The notes: a model not told the origin generated them from the letters alone. Positions 1-8,911 are shown, counted from the first letter of the stretch. The stretch: DNA of 41,835 nt from Bacteroidales bacterium (GCA_007118135.1 SKSE01000023.1:1-41835), one strand, 5' to 3'. Program-made: numbers and translations.

Positions 1-795
1 AAGCGATGTTTGCCAGTCGATGCTGAGAAAATCACAGATGTCGTGGTTTATCTCTTTGATGCCTGTTCCGATTCCTTTGGGGAAAAAGATAAATGGTGTT
101 CCTGTGGCGCGAACAGCATTAGCAATTTTTTTCACCGATGGCATGAATACTTCCTGGTAAAATGTGAAGGGTACACTGCCGGCATGGGTGTCGAACAACT
201 GGAAAGCCGAGATACCATGTTTTACCTGTTGCAAAGCATATTCGATGGTTAGCTCGGTAACGGCTTCGGCCATTTTTTGGGTAAGATGCTTTTCTTTGAA
301 GAAAAATCTCTCGGCATCCGCAAACTGAGAGCGGGTTCCCAGTCCCTGTATCATGAACAGCATGACCGTAAGCGGGGCACCTGAGAAACCAACCAGCGGA
401 GTATTATTCCCCGGAGTTTCAAGAATTTTATCAATGGCATTGTAAATGTATTGAAGCTTACCTGGATCGGGATTTAACATTTGCAACGGATCATTCACAT
501 CCTTGAGCGGTTGTTCGAAAACCGGCCCCTGGTCGGTAAAATCAAGACCCATACCCATGGCATAGGGGATCACCAGTATATCGGAAAACAATATGGCGGC
601 ATCCACACCCAGGTCATCAATGGGCAGCAACGTAACTTTGGCTGCCAGTTCGGGATCTTTCATCAGTTGCCAGAAGGTATATTTTTCCTTCAGTGCATTG
701 TATGAGGGCAGCACCCTGCCTGCCTGCCGCATAAACCATATAGGAGGGCGGTCAGTGGGTTTGCCTTGTAGTGTATCGAGAAATATGTTTGACAT
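1..795 (-). CDS. hemE: Uroporphyrinogen decarboxylase (3' end outside window)
   Basis: Not in the ORF track because it is open at the left edge. Own reverse-strand translation from ATG at 795: MSNIFLDTLQGKPTDRPPIWFMRQAGRVLPSYNALKEKYTFWQLMKDPELAAKVTLLPIDDLGVDAAILFSDILVIPYAMG..., typical URO-D N-terminus (RPPIWFMRQAGR). Confidence 0.96.
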   Translation of the reverse strand, partial: MSNIFLDTLQGKPTDRPPIWFMRQAGRVLPSYNALKEKYTFWQLMKDPELAAKVTLLPIDDLGVDAAILFSDILVIPYAMGMGLDFTDQGPVFEQPLKDVNDPLQMLNPDPGKLQYIYNAIDKILETPGNNTPLVGFSGAPLTVMLFMIQGLGTRSQFADAERFFFKEKHLTQKMAEAVTELTIEYALQQVKHGISAFQLFDTHAGSVPFTFYQEVFMPSVKKIANAVRATGTPFIFFPKGIGTGIKEINHDICDFLSIDWQTSL

Positions 796-798
796 TCT

Positions 799-998
799 TT
801 AAAATTTAAAGTTTAAAATTCGAACCGAGGCGCAGCCGAGCTCAGCGAAGCTAATATCGAATATCGAATATCGAATATCGAATATCGAATATCGAAATCC
901 GAAACCATTAATTTTTCAACTCTTCAACTCTTCCACTTTTCAACCTTTCCACTCGCTTATCAACTTATCCACCCTTCAACTCTTCAACTCTTCCATCG
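799..998. repeat. Mosaic of low-complexity repeats between hemL and hemE: TTTAAAATT-like tract, 6 x AATATCG (853-894), and CAACTCTTC-type repeats (about 911-995)
   Basis: Direct reading: six consecutive 7-mers aatatcg at 853-894; perfect 21-nt direct repeat ttcaactcttcaactcttcca at 915-935 and 975-995. Confidence 0.93.
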
Positions 999-2271
999 CC
1001 TTCAAGCTCGCTTCCACCGTTTTATCAATCTCTTCATCGGTGATGCATGCAGGAATAAAGGCTGCCTCAAATTGAGAGGGTGGCAGGTAAATGCCTTGCT
1101 CCAGCATGGCTTTGAAATATCTGCCGAATTTTCCGGTATCGGATTGATTGGCGTCATCAAAGGATTTAACTGTATTCAGTTTTGTGAAAAACAGTGTGAT
1201 CATAGAACCTACCCTGTTTACAACACCTTTGTGCCCGGTTTGTTGCAGGTTATCTCTGAAACCTTTTTCCAGGCGCGCGGATTTCTCTTCCAGGTTTTTG
1301 TGGAATCCAGGTGTTTCGTCAATGATTTTAAGGGTTGCCAGTCCGGCAGCCATGGCCAGCGGGTTACCGGAAAGAGTACCGGCCTGGTAGATGGGTCCTG
1401 CCGGAGCCAGCTTTTCCATGATCTCTTTAGGTCCGCCGTAGGCACCTACAGGAAGCCCGCCGCCGATGATTTTCCCCAGACAGGTAATATCAGGAGTGAT
1501 TCCAAAATGCTCCTGTGCTCCTCCTTTGGCCAGTCGGAAACCGGTCATTACCTCATCAAAGATGAGCAGGGTGCCGTATTTTTGTGTCAGTCCTCTTAAC
1601 CCATCCAGAAATTCCTTATCGGGAATGACCACACCCATGTTTCCGACGACGGGTTCCAGAATTATGGCTGCAATATCATCACCATGTTTTTCAAAAAGTT
1701 TTGCTACACCTTCAAGATCGTTGTATCGGGCTGTGAGAGTATCCTGGGCGGTTCCCTGTGTAACTCCCGGACTATCAGGCAAACCCAGTGTCAGTGCACC
1801 GGAACCGGCTTTAATGAGAAAACTATCGGCATGTCCGTGATAGCAACCTTCAAATTTGATGAATTTGTTGCGGCCGGTATATCCTCTTGCGAGGCGAAGG
1901 GCACTCATGCAGGCTTCGGTACCTGAATTTACCATGCGCACAATGTCCATAGAGGGTTTCATCTTTTTGATTTGTTCAGCCATATCGGTCTCACCCACGG
2001 TGGGGGCACCGTAGCTGGTTCCGCGCTGCGCGGCTTCGGTAATGGCCTTAATAACACGCTCATCGGCATGACCTACTATCATGGGTCCCCATGATGAAAC
2101 GTAATCGATATATTCATTTCCGTCGATATCCCACATTTTGGCCCCTTTGGCCCTGGTAATAAAAACCGGATTTCCGCCCACACTTTTGAATGCTCTGGCT
2201 GGACTGTTCACCCCGCCGGGGAGGCTCTTCCGGGCCCTGTCGAATTGGTTGATGCTTTTGGTGAAGTTCAT
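976..2271 (-). CDS. hemL: Glutamate-1-semialdehyde 2,1-aminomutase
   Basis: 431 aa; [83 protein letters not shown]. Confidence 0.97.
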   Translation of the reverse strand: MNFTKSINQFDRARKSLPGGVNSPARAFKSVGGNPVFITRAKGAKMWDIDGNEYIDYVSSWGPMIVGHADERVIKAITEAAQRGTSYGAPTVGETDMAEQIKKMKPSMDIVRMVNSGTEACMSALRLARGYTGRNKFIKFEGCYHGHADSFLIKAGSGALTLGLPDSPGVTQGTAQDTLTARYNDLEGVAKLFEKHGDDIAAIILEPVVGNMGVVIPDKEFLDGLRGLTQKYGTLLIFDEVMTGFRLAKGGAQEHFGITPDITCLGKIIGGGLPVGAYGGPKEIMEKLAPAGPIYQAGTLSGNPLAMAAGLATLKIIDETPGFHKNLEEKSARLEKGFRDNLQQTGHKGVVNRVGSMITLFFTKLNTVKSFDDANQSDTGKFGRYFKAMLEQGIYLPPSQFEAAFIPACITDEEIDKTVEASLKAMEELKS

Positions 2272-2352
2272 ATATGTATTAAGTTGTTAATTTTTAGTTT
2301 AAAAGCAAATAGATGTAATGAATTTTTCAATCTGCAAACATATAAATTTTTG

Positions 2353-2390
2353 CCGACCTACTCCCCCTTCGAAGGGGGCCGGGGGGATGT
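2353..2390. repeat. Left 38-nt terminal inverted repeat of DUF559 cassette, contains palindrome CCCCCTTCGAAGGGGG (2363-2378)
   Basis: ccgacctactcccccttcgaagggggccggggggatgt; 34/38 identical to the reverse complement of 2772-2809. Confidence 0.92.
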
Positions 2391-2759
2391 CTTGCGTTTT
2401 ATTTCATCAATAGTAATTTCCAAGGCTCTCAAAACGTTGAACATATCTTTTTTAACCTGCAAATCCGGAAAACGCAAAAAAGTAATCTCATACTCTTCAA
2501 GTTCCTTTTGTCTGTTACTATCATAATCAATTTTATGGTCATGACTTAAGCCATCGATTTCTATGGCAAGTTTTAATTCATGGCAGTAAAAATCAACAAT
2601 ATAATTCAATAGTGGTACTTGACGGTGAAACTCAACACCATAGGCCTTGCCTTTAATTTCTTTCCATAAAAGTATTTCCGAAAGAGTGCTTTGTTTTCTT
2701 AAGATTCGCGCAAGTTCTTTTAGTTTGGGGTTGTATGGGATTATTTTGTTGTGGTTCAT
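2358..2759 (-). CDS. DUF559 domain protein (Vsr/PD-(D/E)XK-like predicted endonuclease)
   Basis: 133 aa; LRKQSTLSEILLWKEIKGKAYGVEFHRQVPLLNYIVDFYCHELKLAIEIDGLSHD...RQKELEEYEITFLRF, typical DUF559 core; last 10 residues TSPRPPSKGE lie inside the left repeat. Confidence 0.92.
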   Translation of the reverse strand: MNHNKIIPYNPKLKELARILRKQSTLSEILLWKEIKGKAYGVEFHRQVPLLNYIVDFYCHELKLAIEIDGLSHDHKIDYDSNRQKELEEYEITFLRFPDLQVKKDMFNVLRALEITIDEIKRKTSPRPPSKGE

Positions 2760-2771
2760 TTTAATGTTTTA

Positions 2772-2809
2772 ACATCCCCCCGGCCCCCTTGAAAGGGGGA
2801 GTTGGCCGG
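2772..2809. repeat. Right 38-nt terminal inverted repeat of DUF559 cassette
   Basis: acatccccccggcccccttgaaagggggagttggccgg, inverted relative to 2353-2390. Confidence 0.92.
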
Positions 2810-2833
2810 TGGTTGGTTCAATTTTCGAATTTA

Positions 2834-3820
2834 TCAAAAGCTTTTCTTTCCCTCCAACCACTGCGCAACCTCCTTCGCATGATACGTAATAATTATATCC
2901 GCTCCGGCGCGGCGAATGGATTTCAGGATTTCTTTGGTGATGCGTTGACCGTCAATCCAGCCTTTTTCTGTGGCGGCTTTTACCATGGAGAATTCACCGC
3001 TGACATTGTAGGCGGCAATGGGAATATTGAACTGGTCTTTTGCCCGTTGAATGATATCCAGGTAGGATAAGGCCGGTTTTACCATGATGATATCTGCACC
3101 TTCTTCAATATCCAGTTCGATTTCGCGCATGGCTTCGTTGCTGTTGGCGGGGTTCATCTGGTAAGTCTGGCGGTCGCCAAACTGCGGTGCGCTTTCAGCT
3201 GCTTCGCGGAAGGGCCCGTAAAAGGCTGATGCATATTTGGCCGAGTATGCCATGATGGGAATATTGCTGAACCCTTCATCGTCCAATGCTTCGCGAATAT
3301 AGGCCACTCTGCCGTCCATCATATCGCTGGGGGCTACCATATCCACTCCGGCTTTGGCGAAGGCAAGGGATTGTTTGGCCAGGGTTTCCAGCGTCAGATC
3401 ATTATCTACATCGTTGTTGACAATGGTGCCGCAATGTCCGTGGGTAGTATATTCACAATTGCACACATCGGCAATAACATACATTTCGGGTAGTTCTTTT
3501 TTGATGGCCCAGATGGCAGTGGGTATGATGGCGTTTTCTTCTGCACCCACCAGGCCATGCTCGTCTTTGGTTTCAGGAATACCAAACAGTAAAACGGACT
3601 TGATTCCCAATTGATAAAGCTCTTTGCACTCCTGCACAAGCATATCAACCGAAAGCTGATAGTTGCCGGGCATGGAGTTTATGGGGTTTTTAACATTCTG
3701 ACCCGGGCAGGCAAACAGAGGCATCACCAGATTTTCAAGCGAAACTGTGGTTTCGTTTACCATCGCCCGGATCACCGGGTTGGAACGAAGTCTTCTTAAA
3801 CGTGTGGTTGGGAAATACAT
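2834..3820 (-). CDS. hemB: Porphobilinogen synthase (delta-aminolevulinic acid dehydratase)
   Basis: ORF extends to 3886, but the conserved start is MYFPTTRLRRLRSNPVIRAMV at 3820; HGHCG, SDMMDGRV, MAYSAKYASAFYGPFREAA, MVKPALSYLDI. Confidence 0.96.
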   Translation of the reverse strand: MYFPTTRLRRLRSNPVIRAMVNETTVSLENLVMPLFACPGQNVKNPINSMPGNYQLSVDMLVQECKELYQLGIKSVLLFGIPETKDEHGLVGAEENAIIPTAIWAIKKELPEMYVIADVCNCEYTTHGHCGTIVNNDVDNDLTLETLAKQSLAFAKAGVDMVAPSDMMDGRVAYIREALDDEGFSNIPIMAYSAKYASAFYGPFREAAESAPQFGDRQTYQMNPANSNEAMREIELDIEEGADIIMVKPALSYLDIIQRAKDQFNIPIAAYNVSGEFSMVKAATEKGWIDGQRITKEILKSIRRAGADIIITYHAKEVAQWLEGKKSF

Positions 3821-3863
3821 ATCTTGACTTTTTGAGTTGCTGTAAAAACTAAGTTCAAAGTTA

Positions 3864-4616
3864 CTATTCAGAAAAATAATCATCAATAGCCTGAACCAGC
3901 GATTGAGCGGAAGGGTAGGGGGCTGTAACTGCTACATCATAACCACATTCCTTTATAGCAAGGGCCGTCGTATTGCCTATGGCTGCCAAAAGCAACGATT
4001 CTGCATTTTGAAAAGCATCCAGAAAAGCATAAAATCCCGAGGGCGATGTAAAAATACAAATATCTGCTTCTCTGTTTTTTACCAGTCCGGCTATCTGTTC
4101 ATCCACCCTTGAAAGTGGTATTGTTTCATAGACGTTTATCCGTTTAACGGTAGCCATTTCAGAAAGCGTTGTTTCCAGAAAATCAGGAGCTTTGTTACCG
4201 ACAGCAAGTAGTATTTTATTGCCGGCAATGGAGGCATTCTCCAGAAGAAATTTTGCCAGGTCTCTGGCGTCGGTTCCCGGGTTCGGGAATGCCGCTTTAT
4301 GACCGTATTTTTCCAGTTCGGCACCCGTAGCCTGCCCAACCACTGCAATTTTGATGTGGGATGGGAGATTAAAATCACTCTGGAAATCAGAAAGATTTTC
4401 GAAAAATCCTCGCACACCTTTTTTGCTGGTGAATACCAGTAAATCAAATTCTCCCGGCTGGATAAGGCGACTGAGTTCTTCTTCATGAATCCGGATGGTA
4501 CGGGTTTCTATCATGGGAAGATTTAAGGCCTTTGCTCCTTTGGCTTCCAGGAGCATCAGCATTTCCTCCGCCTGATCGGCCGGTTGGGTGGTTATTATGA
4601 CTTTGCCTTTCAGCAT
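3864..4616 (-). CDS. hemD: Uroporphyrinogen-III synthase
   Basis: 250 aa HemD-like (VFTSKKGVRGFFENL, IFTSPSGFYAFLDAF, AIGNTTALAIKECGYDVAVTAPYPSAQSLVQAI), located in the heme operon. Confidence 0.93.
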   Translation of the reverse strand: MLKGKVIITTQPADQAEEMLMLLEAKGAKALNLPMIETRTIRIHEEELSRLIQPGEFDLLVFTSKKGVRGFFENLSDFQSDFNLPSHIKIAVVGQATGAELEKYGHKAAFPNPGTDARDLAKFLLENASIAGNKILLAVGNKAPDFLETTLSEMATVKRINVYETIPLSRVDEQIAGLVKNREADICIFTSPSGFYAFLDAFQNAESLLLAAIGNTTALAIKECGYDVAVTAPYPSAQSLVQAIDDYFSE

Positions 4617-5554
4617 CAGATTTGATTGTTTTTCCGGATTTCTTCGAGAATTTCCCTGGAGCCCTTCAGAATAAATGAATCTGCAAGTTTTGATGCAAGT
4701 TCGGTTCCACTATCAGCGGGTCCATGGAGTTCGTCCCTTAAAATTACAGAAGAATCCAGATTGGAAACGAATCCTTTTATTCTGAAATCATTGTTTTTCA
4801 GTTCTGTGAAACAGCCGATAGGTACCTGGCAGCCTCCTTCCAGCTTTCGCAGAAAAGTTCTTTCGGCATTTACCGCCTGCAAGGTGGGCTGGTGGATAAC
4901 AGGTTTGAGTAGTTCAACCAATTCCGGATCATTTTCACGTATTTCCATGGCAATGGCACCCTGGCTGACTGCCGGTATAAAAACTTCAGGGTCCAGAATT
5001 TCTGTAATCATGTGATCAAGCCCCAGTCGCTGCAAGCCTGCTGCTGCCATGATCATGGCGGTACAATGCCCGTTCTGCATTTTCTGTAGTCGGGTATTTA
5101 CGTTACCGCGTATATCAACAATCTTAAAGGACGGATTGTAGCTGAGCAATAATGCCCTGCGCCGCAGACTGCTGGTGGCAATAACATCATTCTCGTCAAG
5201 CTCATGTAATTTTTTACCTGCTATGTGCACCAGGGCATCACGAAATTCCCCCCTTTCCAATACTCCTCCCAGTGTTAGACCTTCAGGAAACCGTGTAGGT
5301 AAGTCTTTTAAACTGTGAACGGCAATATCGATGGTTCTGTTTATCAGTTCTACCTCCAGCTCTTTGGTAAATAGCCCTTTGTCGCCTATTTTTGACAAAG
5401 CAACATCAAGAATTTTATCGCCTTTAGTTTTAATTATCTTAACTTCAACCTGCTGTGCGGGCCAGGATTGTAAAATGGATTCTTTTACCCGGTGGGCCTG
5501 GTATAATGCAAGCTGACTTCCCCTCGTTCCGATGCGTATGATATTATCCTTCAT
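4616..5554 (-). CDS. hemC: Hydroxymethylbilane synthase (porphobilinogen deaminase)
   Basis: IRIGTRGSQLALYQAHRV, DIAVHSLKDLPTRFPEGL, IATSSLRRRALLL, DIRGNVNTRLQKM, LEGGCQVPIG. Confidence 0.97.
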   Translation of the reverse strand: MKDNIIRIGTRGSQLALYQAHRVKESILQSWPAQQVEVKIIKTKGDKILDVALSKIGDKGLFTKELEVELINRTIDIAVHSLKDLPTRFPEGLTLGGVLERGEFRDALVHIAGKKLHELDENDVIATSSLRRRALLLSYNPSFKIVDIRGNVNTRLQKMQNGHCTAMIMAAAGLQRLGLDHMITEILDPEVFIPAVSQGAIAMEIRENDPELVELLKPVIHQPTLQAVNAERTFLRKLEGGCQVPIGCFTELKNNDFRIKGFVSNLDSSVILRDELHGPADSGTELASKLADSFILKGSREILEEIRKNNQI

Positions 5555-6818
5555 TTTTGTCCTGAAGTTCGAATAGCTGATTTACCACATTGATAAATTC
5601 ACGTTGTTTGCCGTTGTTGGTTACCTGCTTTAGATTGCGAATGAACAGGCGGGTGTACTTGCGTGAAATATGCTCGGCATATCTCGAAATCATTTCATTT
5701 TCGTTAATACCATTAATGCGCAGAAATCCTTCCAGTTCAGAGTTGTTGACCGCTTCCATATTTTTTTGAATTTTCATGATAGAAGGGGTAAGCTCAAGTG
5801 CATTTAGCCAGTCATTGAATTCCTGCTTAACAAACTGAATAATTTCCATGGCTTCAGAAATGGCTTCCTTTCTTTTATTCTGGGTTTCCTTAACAATTTC
5901 TTGCAGGTCATCAACAGCAAAAAGTTCTACATCGGACAGTTGAAGGATATCGGTGCTGATATTTCGTGGCACGGAAAGATCCATGTAAAGCTGGGATGTT
6001 GAGCGTTGAGCTGCAAATTTTTCAACCATTTCTTTGGTAATAATATGGCTTTGAGCGCCTGTTGCAACTAGAATAATATCACTTTGCGGCAGGTATTCAT
6101 GTAACTTTTCCAGTTCAAAGGCTGTGATATTGTGCTTTTCAGCCAGTTCCAGTGCCTTGCTGTAGGTACGGTTGGTAATGTATAAATGACAGCACTCGCG
6201 TTTTACAAGGTTAACCAGGGCAAGTTCACCCATCACACCTGTACCAATGAGCGTGATCTTTTTGTTTTGAATGTCCGGGGTACGCTGGCAAATTAATTCA
6301 ACAGCTGCTGAACTGATAGATGCCGAACCTTTATTGATGGCGGTTTCTGTTCTAACCCTTTTCCCTGCTTCAAAAGCCTTATTGAACATTCGGGTCAGTA
6401 AGGAACTACTATGATCGTTTTCAAGGCTGAGTAAGAAACCGCCTTTCACCTGTGTTACTATCTGGTCTTCACCAAGAACAAGCGATTCGAGACCCGAGAC
6501 AACTCTGAACAGATGTTCTGCTGCAGGATCACCTTCAATGGAGTAAAAGTATTTTCTGAGGTCAGGAGGGGTTTTTTTAAAGAATTCCAGATTGCGATAA
6601 ATGGAATCAAAAGCTTTTTCCGGGCAACAGCTTTCAATATGAAAATAAACTTCAATACGGTTACAGGTTGAAATTACCACTGCACCTTTTAAATCAGGGT
6701 CTATCTGCAATTGCTTTAAAAATGTAAGTGATTCATCAGGGGTGAAGGCAAATTTTTCTCTGATTTCGAGAGGTGCATTTTTATAACTGGTTCCAACGAG
6801 TCCTAACATGTGAGTCAA
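5544..6818 (-). CDS. hemA: Glutamyl-tRNA reductase
   Basis: 424 aa; LVGTSYKNAPLEIREKFAF, VVISTCNRIEVYFH, GLESLVLGEDQIVTQVKGGF, ITLIGTGVMGELALVNL, ITNRTYSKALELAE. Confidence 0.96.
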   Translation of the reverse strand: MTHMLGLVGTSYKNAPLEIREKFAFTPDESLTFLKQLQIDPDLKGAVVISTCNRIEVYFHIESCCPEKAFDSIYRNLEFFKKTPPDLRKYFYSIEGDPAAEHLFRVVSGLESLVLGEDQIVTQVKGGFLLSLENDHSSSLLTRMFNKAFEAGKRVRTETAINKGSASISSAAVELICQRTPDIQNKKITLIGTGVMGELALVNLVKRECCHLYITNRTYSKALELAEKHNITAFELEKLHEYLPQSDIILVATGAQSHIITKEMVEKFAAQRSTSQLYMDLSVPRNISTDILQLSDVELFAVDDLQEIVKETQNKRKEAISEAMEIIQFVKQEFNDWLNALELTPSIMKIQKNMEAVNNSELEGFLRINGINENEMISRYAEHISRKYTRLFIRNLKQVTNNGKQREFINVVNQLFELQDKNEG

Positions 6819-6853
6819 AATAAAAGCTAATCGGTATTGTTTTACCTGTTAAT

Positions 6854-6892
6854 CAGGCTTTTGTTATGATAAAAAATGTGGTTAAAAGCCTG
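6854..6892 (-). promoter_or_regulatory. 9-bp perfect inverted repeat in the putative hemA 5' leader
   Basis: CAGGCTTTT (6854-6862) and AAAAGCCTG (6884-6892), 21-nt spacer, about 36 nt upstream of the hemA start. Confidence 0.5.
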
Positions 6893-7073
6893 AAAATCCT
6901 TTTAATCATGGTGTTTACGATGATTAGTCAGCGAAGATAAGCATAATTATTTTTAGTGAAAAACCCTGGTAATAATTTTCATCTAAGTTAGAATGTGTTT
7001 AAATTATTGGTAAAAACAAATATGATAAGCCAAAATTTACAATTACTACTTCTTTCTATTACTTTTTACTGAA

Positions 7074-7202
7074 TGGGGCTAAAGCCCAATGGTTAAGATA
7101 ATATCTTATCCGCAGGCTAAAGTCAACGGTAATCGATATATCTGTATTTCTATTTTTTATTCCGGTCAGGTTTACCCGCCTGTGGAGGGTTTAACTGACG
7201 GA
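7074..7202. repeat. Intergenic cluster of short palindromes (TGGGGCTAAAGCCCA; AAGATaatATCTT; imperfect hairpin TCCGGTCAGGTTTACCC...GGGTTTAACTGACGGA)
   Basis: Direct reading of 7074-7088, 7095-7107 and 7161-7202. Confidence 0.6.
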
Positions 7203-7277
7203 TTTGATATCCACACAATTTCGTAATTTTAACCTGTATTAGTATAAGTTTTTTCTAAGAATTAAAAACATGAAAAC

Positions 7278-8351
7278 ATGAAGATGAAACTATTACATAT
7301 TGGGATGGCCTTCGTATTAGCAGGATTGATTTCCTGTGGTCAGAGAGCTGAAAAAACCGAAGAAACAACTGAGCTTCAAGGTGTGATCATAGTTGCCAGT
7401 AAAAGCGGGAATGATGTGTATTTTATTGATCGTGAAACCGGTGAAACCCTTATCATTCTTCCAACAGGACTTGAGCCCCATGAAGTGGAAGTATCGGATG
7501 ATGGCCGCATTGCAGTGGTTTGTAATTATGGCGACAGAGAAAATCCCGGAAACACTCTTACCGTTTACGATGTGCTAAGGGGAGAATACCATAAAACCAT
7601 TGATCTGGGCGAGCATACCCGTCCGCACGGAATGCAGTGGGTTGCCGGTACCAATAATCTGCTGGTAACTACTGAGGGAAGTCAGAGTTTGCTGGTGGTT
7701 GACATAAAGGAAGGTGCCATAGTGCAGGTAATGAATACCGGAGAAGATGTATCTCATATGGTTGCTGCAACACCAGATTTTTCAAGAGCCTTTGTTCCAA
7801 GTATCCGGACCGGGAATATGGCAGTTTTTAATTTGGAAACCGGTGAGTTGATAGATCATGTTTACAGCGGAGCTGGTGCCGAAGGTATCGATGTCAGCCC
7901 CGACGGTGCAGAGGTCTGGGTTACCAACCGGGCTGATAACACCATCACCATTTTTGATACACAAACGCTTGAAGTATTGGCGCAATTGCCCTGCGAAGAC
8001 TTTCCCATCCGTGCCAAATTTACCCCGGATGGAAGCCGTTTCCTGGTGAGTAATGCCCGCTCCGGTACCATTGCCGTTTTTGATGCGGTGAATAAATTAC
8101 ACATGGCGGATATAAAACTGACTCCCCCTGTTCCGGCCGATACCGATGCCGAACGCTACTTTGCAGATTTTGAAGGTACATCCATTCCTATAGGGCTGGT
8201 AATTCCCGATAACCGCTTTGCCTATGTAGCCAATACACGCTCCGATGTGGTTTCAGTTATTGATATTGAGAAACTGGAAATTATAGATCATTTTGAGGCA
8301 GGAAGAGAGCCCGACGGTATCAACTTTTCGCATCTGAAACCGGAACAGTAA
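7278..8351 (+). CDS. YncE/cytochrome-D1-like beta-propeller lipoprotein
   Basis: Lipobox LAGLISCG; repeated propeller blades such as VIVASKSGNDVYFIDRETGE, EGIDVSPDGAEVWVTNRADNTITIFDTQTLE. Confidence 0.88.
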   Translation: MKMKLLHIGMAFVLAGLISCGQRAEKTEETTELQGVIIVASKSGNDVYFIDRETGETLIILPTGLEPHEVEVSDDGRIAVVCNYGDRENPGNTLTVYDVLRGEYHKTIDLGEHTRPHGMQWVAGTNNLLVTTEGSQSLLVVDIKEGAIVQVMNTGEDVSHMVAATPDFSRAFVPSIRTGNMAVFNLETGELIDHVYSGAGAEGIDVSPDGAEVWVTNRADNTITIFDTQTLEVLAQLPCEDFPIRAKFTPDGSRFLVSNARSGTIAVFDAVNKLHMADIKLTPPVPADTDAERYFADFEGTSIPIGLVIPDNRFAYVANTRSDVVSVIDIEKLEIIDHFEAGREPDGINFSHLKPEQ

Positions 8352-8410
8352 AACCAGTTATATAAACCCCGGCATACCCTGCCCGGTAAAAACTTATGAA
8401 ACTGCTTTGA

Positions 8411-8911
8411 TCAAGGATTGCGGGAAAATTCAATCACTTCAAGGTCTTTGATGTTTCTGCCATTGATGGTAAAACGCAACATAGTAATCACTTTATGAAA
8501 ACCACTTCTGCCTGCAGCTCCCGGGTTCATATGCAGGCAGTTATGTTTTTTATCATGCATTACTTTTAAAATATGAGAGTGGCCACTAATGAAAAGCTGT
8601 GGCGGTTGGGTTTGCATAATTTGTTTTACGGCTGGCGAATAATTGCCAGGATAACCGCCAATATGGGTAATCAAAACATCCACATCTTCACACCAAAACC
8701 TTAAAAACTCAGGAAATTCTATACGTATTGCTGTTCCGTCGATATTGCCATAAACACCTCTGAGTGGTTTTAGTTTTTTTAAAGAATCCACAGTTTGAAG
8801 ATTTCCAAAATCTCCTGCATGCCATATTTCATCACTATCTTTAAAAATTCTGCCCAGTTCAGGGTGCAGGTAACCGTGTGTATCTGAAAGAAGTCCTATT
8901 TTTCGCATCAA
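8411..8911 (-). CDS. YfcE/MJ0936-type metallophosphoesterase
   Basis: IGLLSDTHGYLHP, IWHAGDFGN, GVYGNIDG, LFISGHSHI, HMNPGAAG. Confidence 0.92.
   Translation of the reverse strand: MMRKIGLLSDTHGYLHPELGRIFKDSDEIWHAGDFGNLQTVDSLKKLKPLRGVYGNIDGTAIRIEFPEFLRFWCEDVDVLITHIGGYPGNYSPAVKQIMQTQPPQLFISGHSHILKVMHDKKHNCLHMNPGAAGRSGFHKVITMLRFTINGRNIKDLEVIEFSRNP

Noticed and set aside
853-894. AATATCG array considered as CRISPR or iteron
   Set aside because: Unit of 7 nt with no spacers, no cas genes, no replication initiator; a simple tandem repeat.
1072-1926. Plus-strand ORFs of 80-175 aa over hemL
   Set aside because: Antisense to a clearly conserved enzyme; no domain signature, no promoter/RBS evidence.
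2340-2820. Target-site duplication around the DUF559 cassette
   Set aside because: Compared outer flanks by eye; no convincing direct duplication found, so no insertion mechanism is claimed.
3821-3886. N-terminal extension of hemB in the ORF track (MMIIFLNSNFELSFYSNSKSQD)
   Set aside because: Overlaps the hemD end; conserved HemB start is MYFPTTRLRRLR at 3820.
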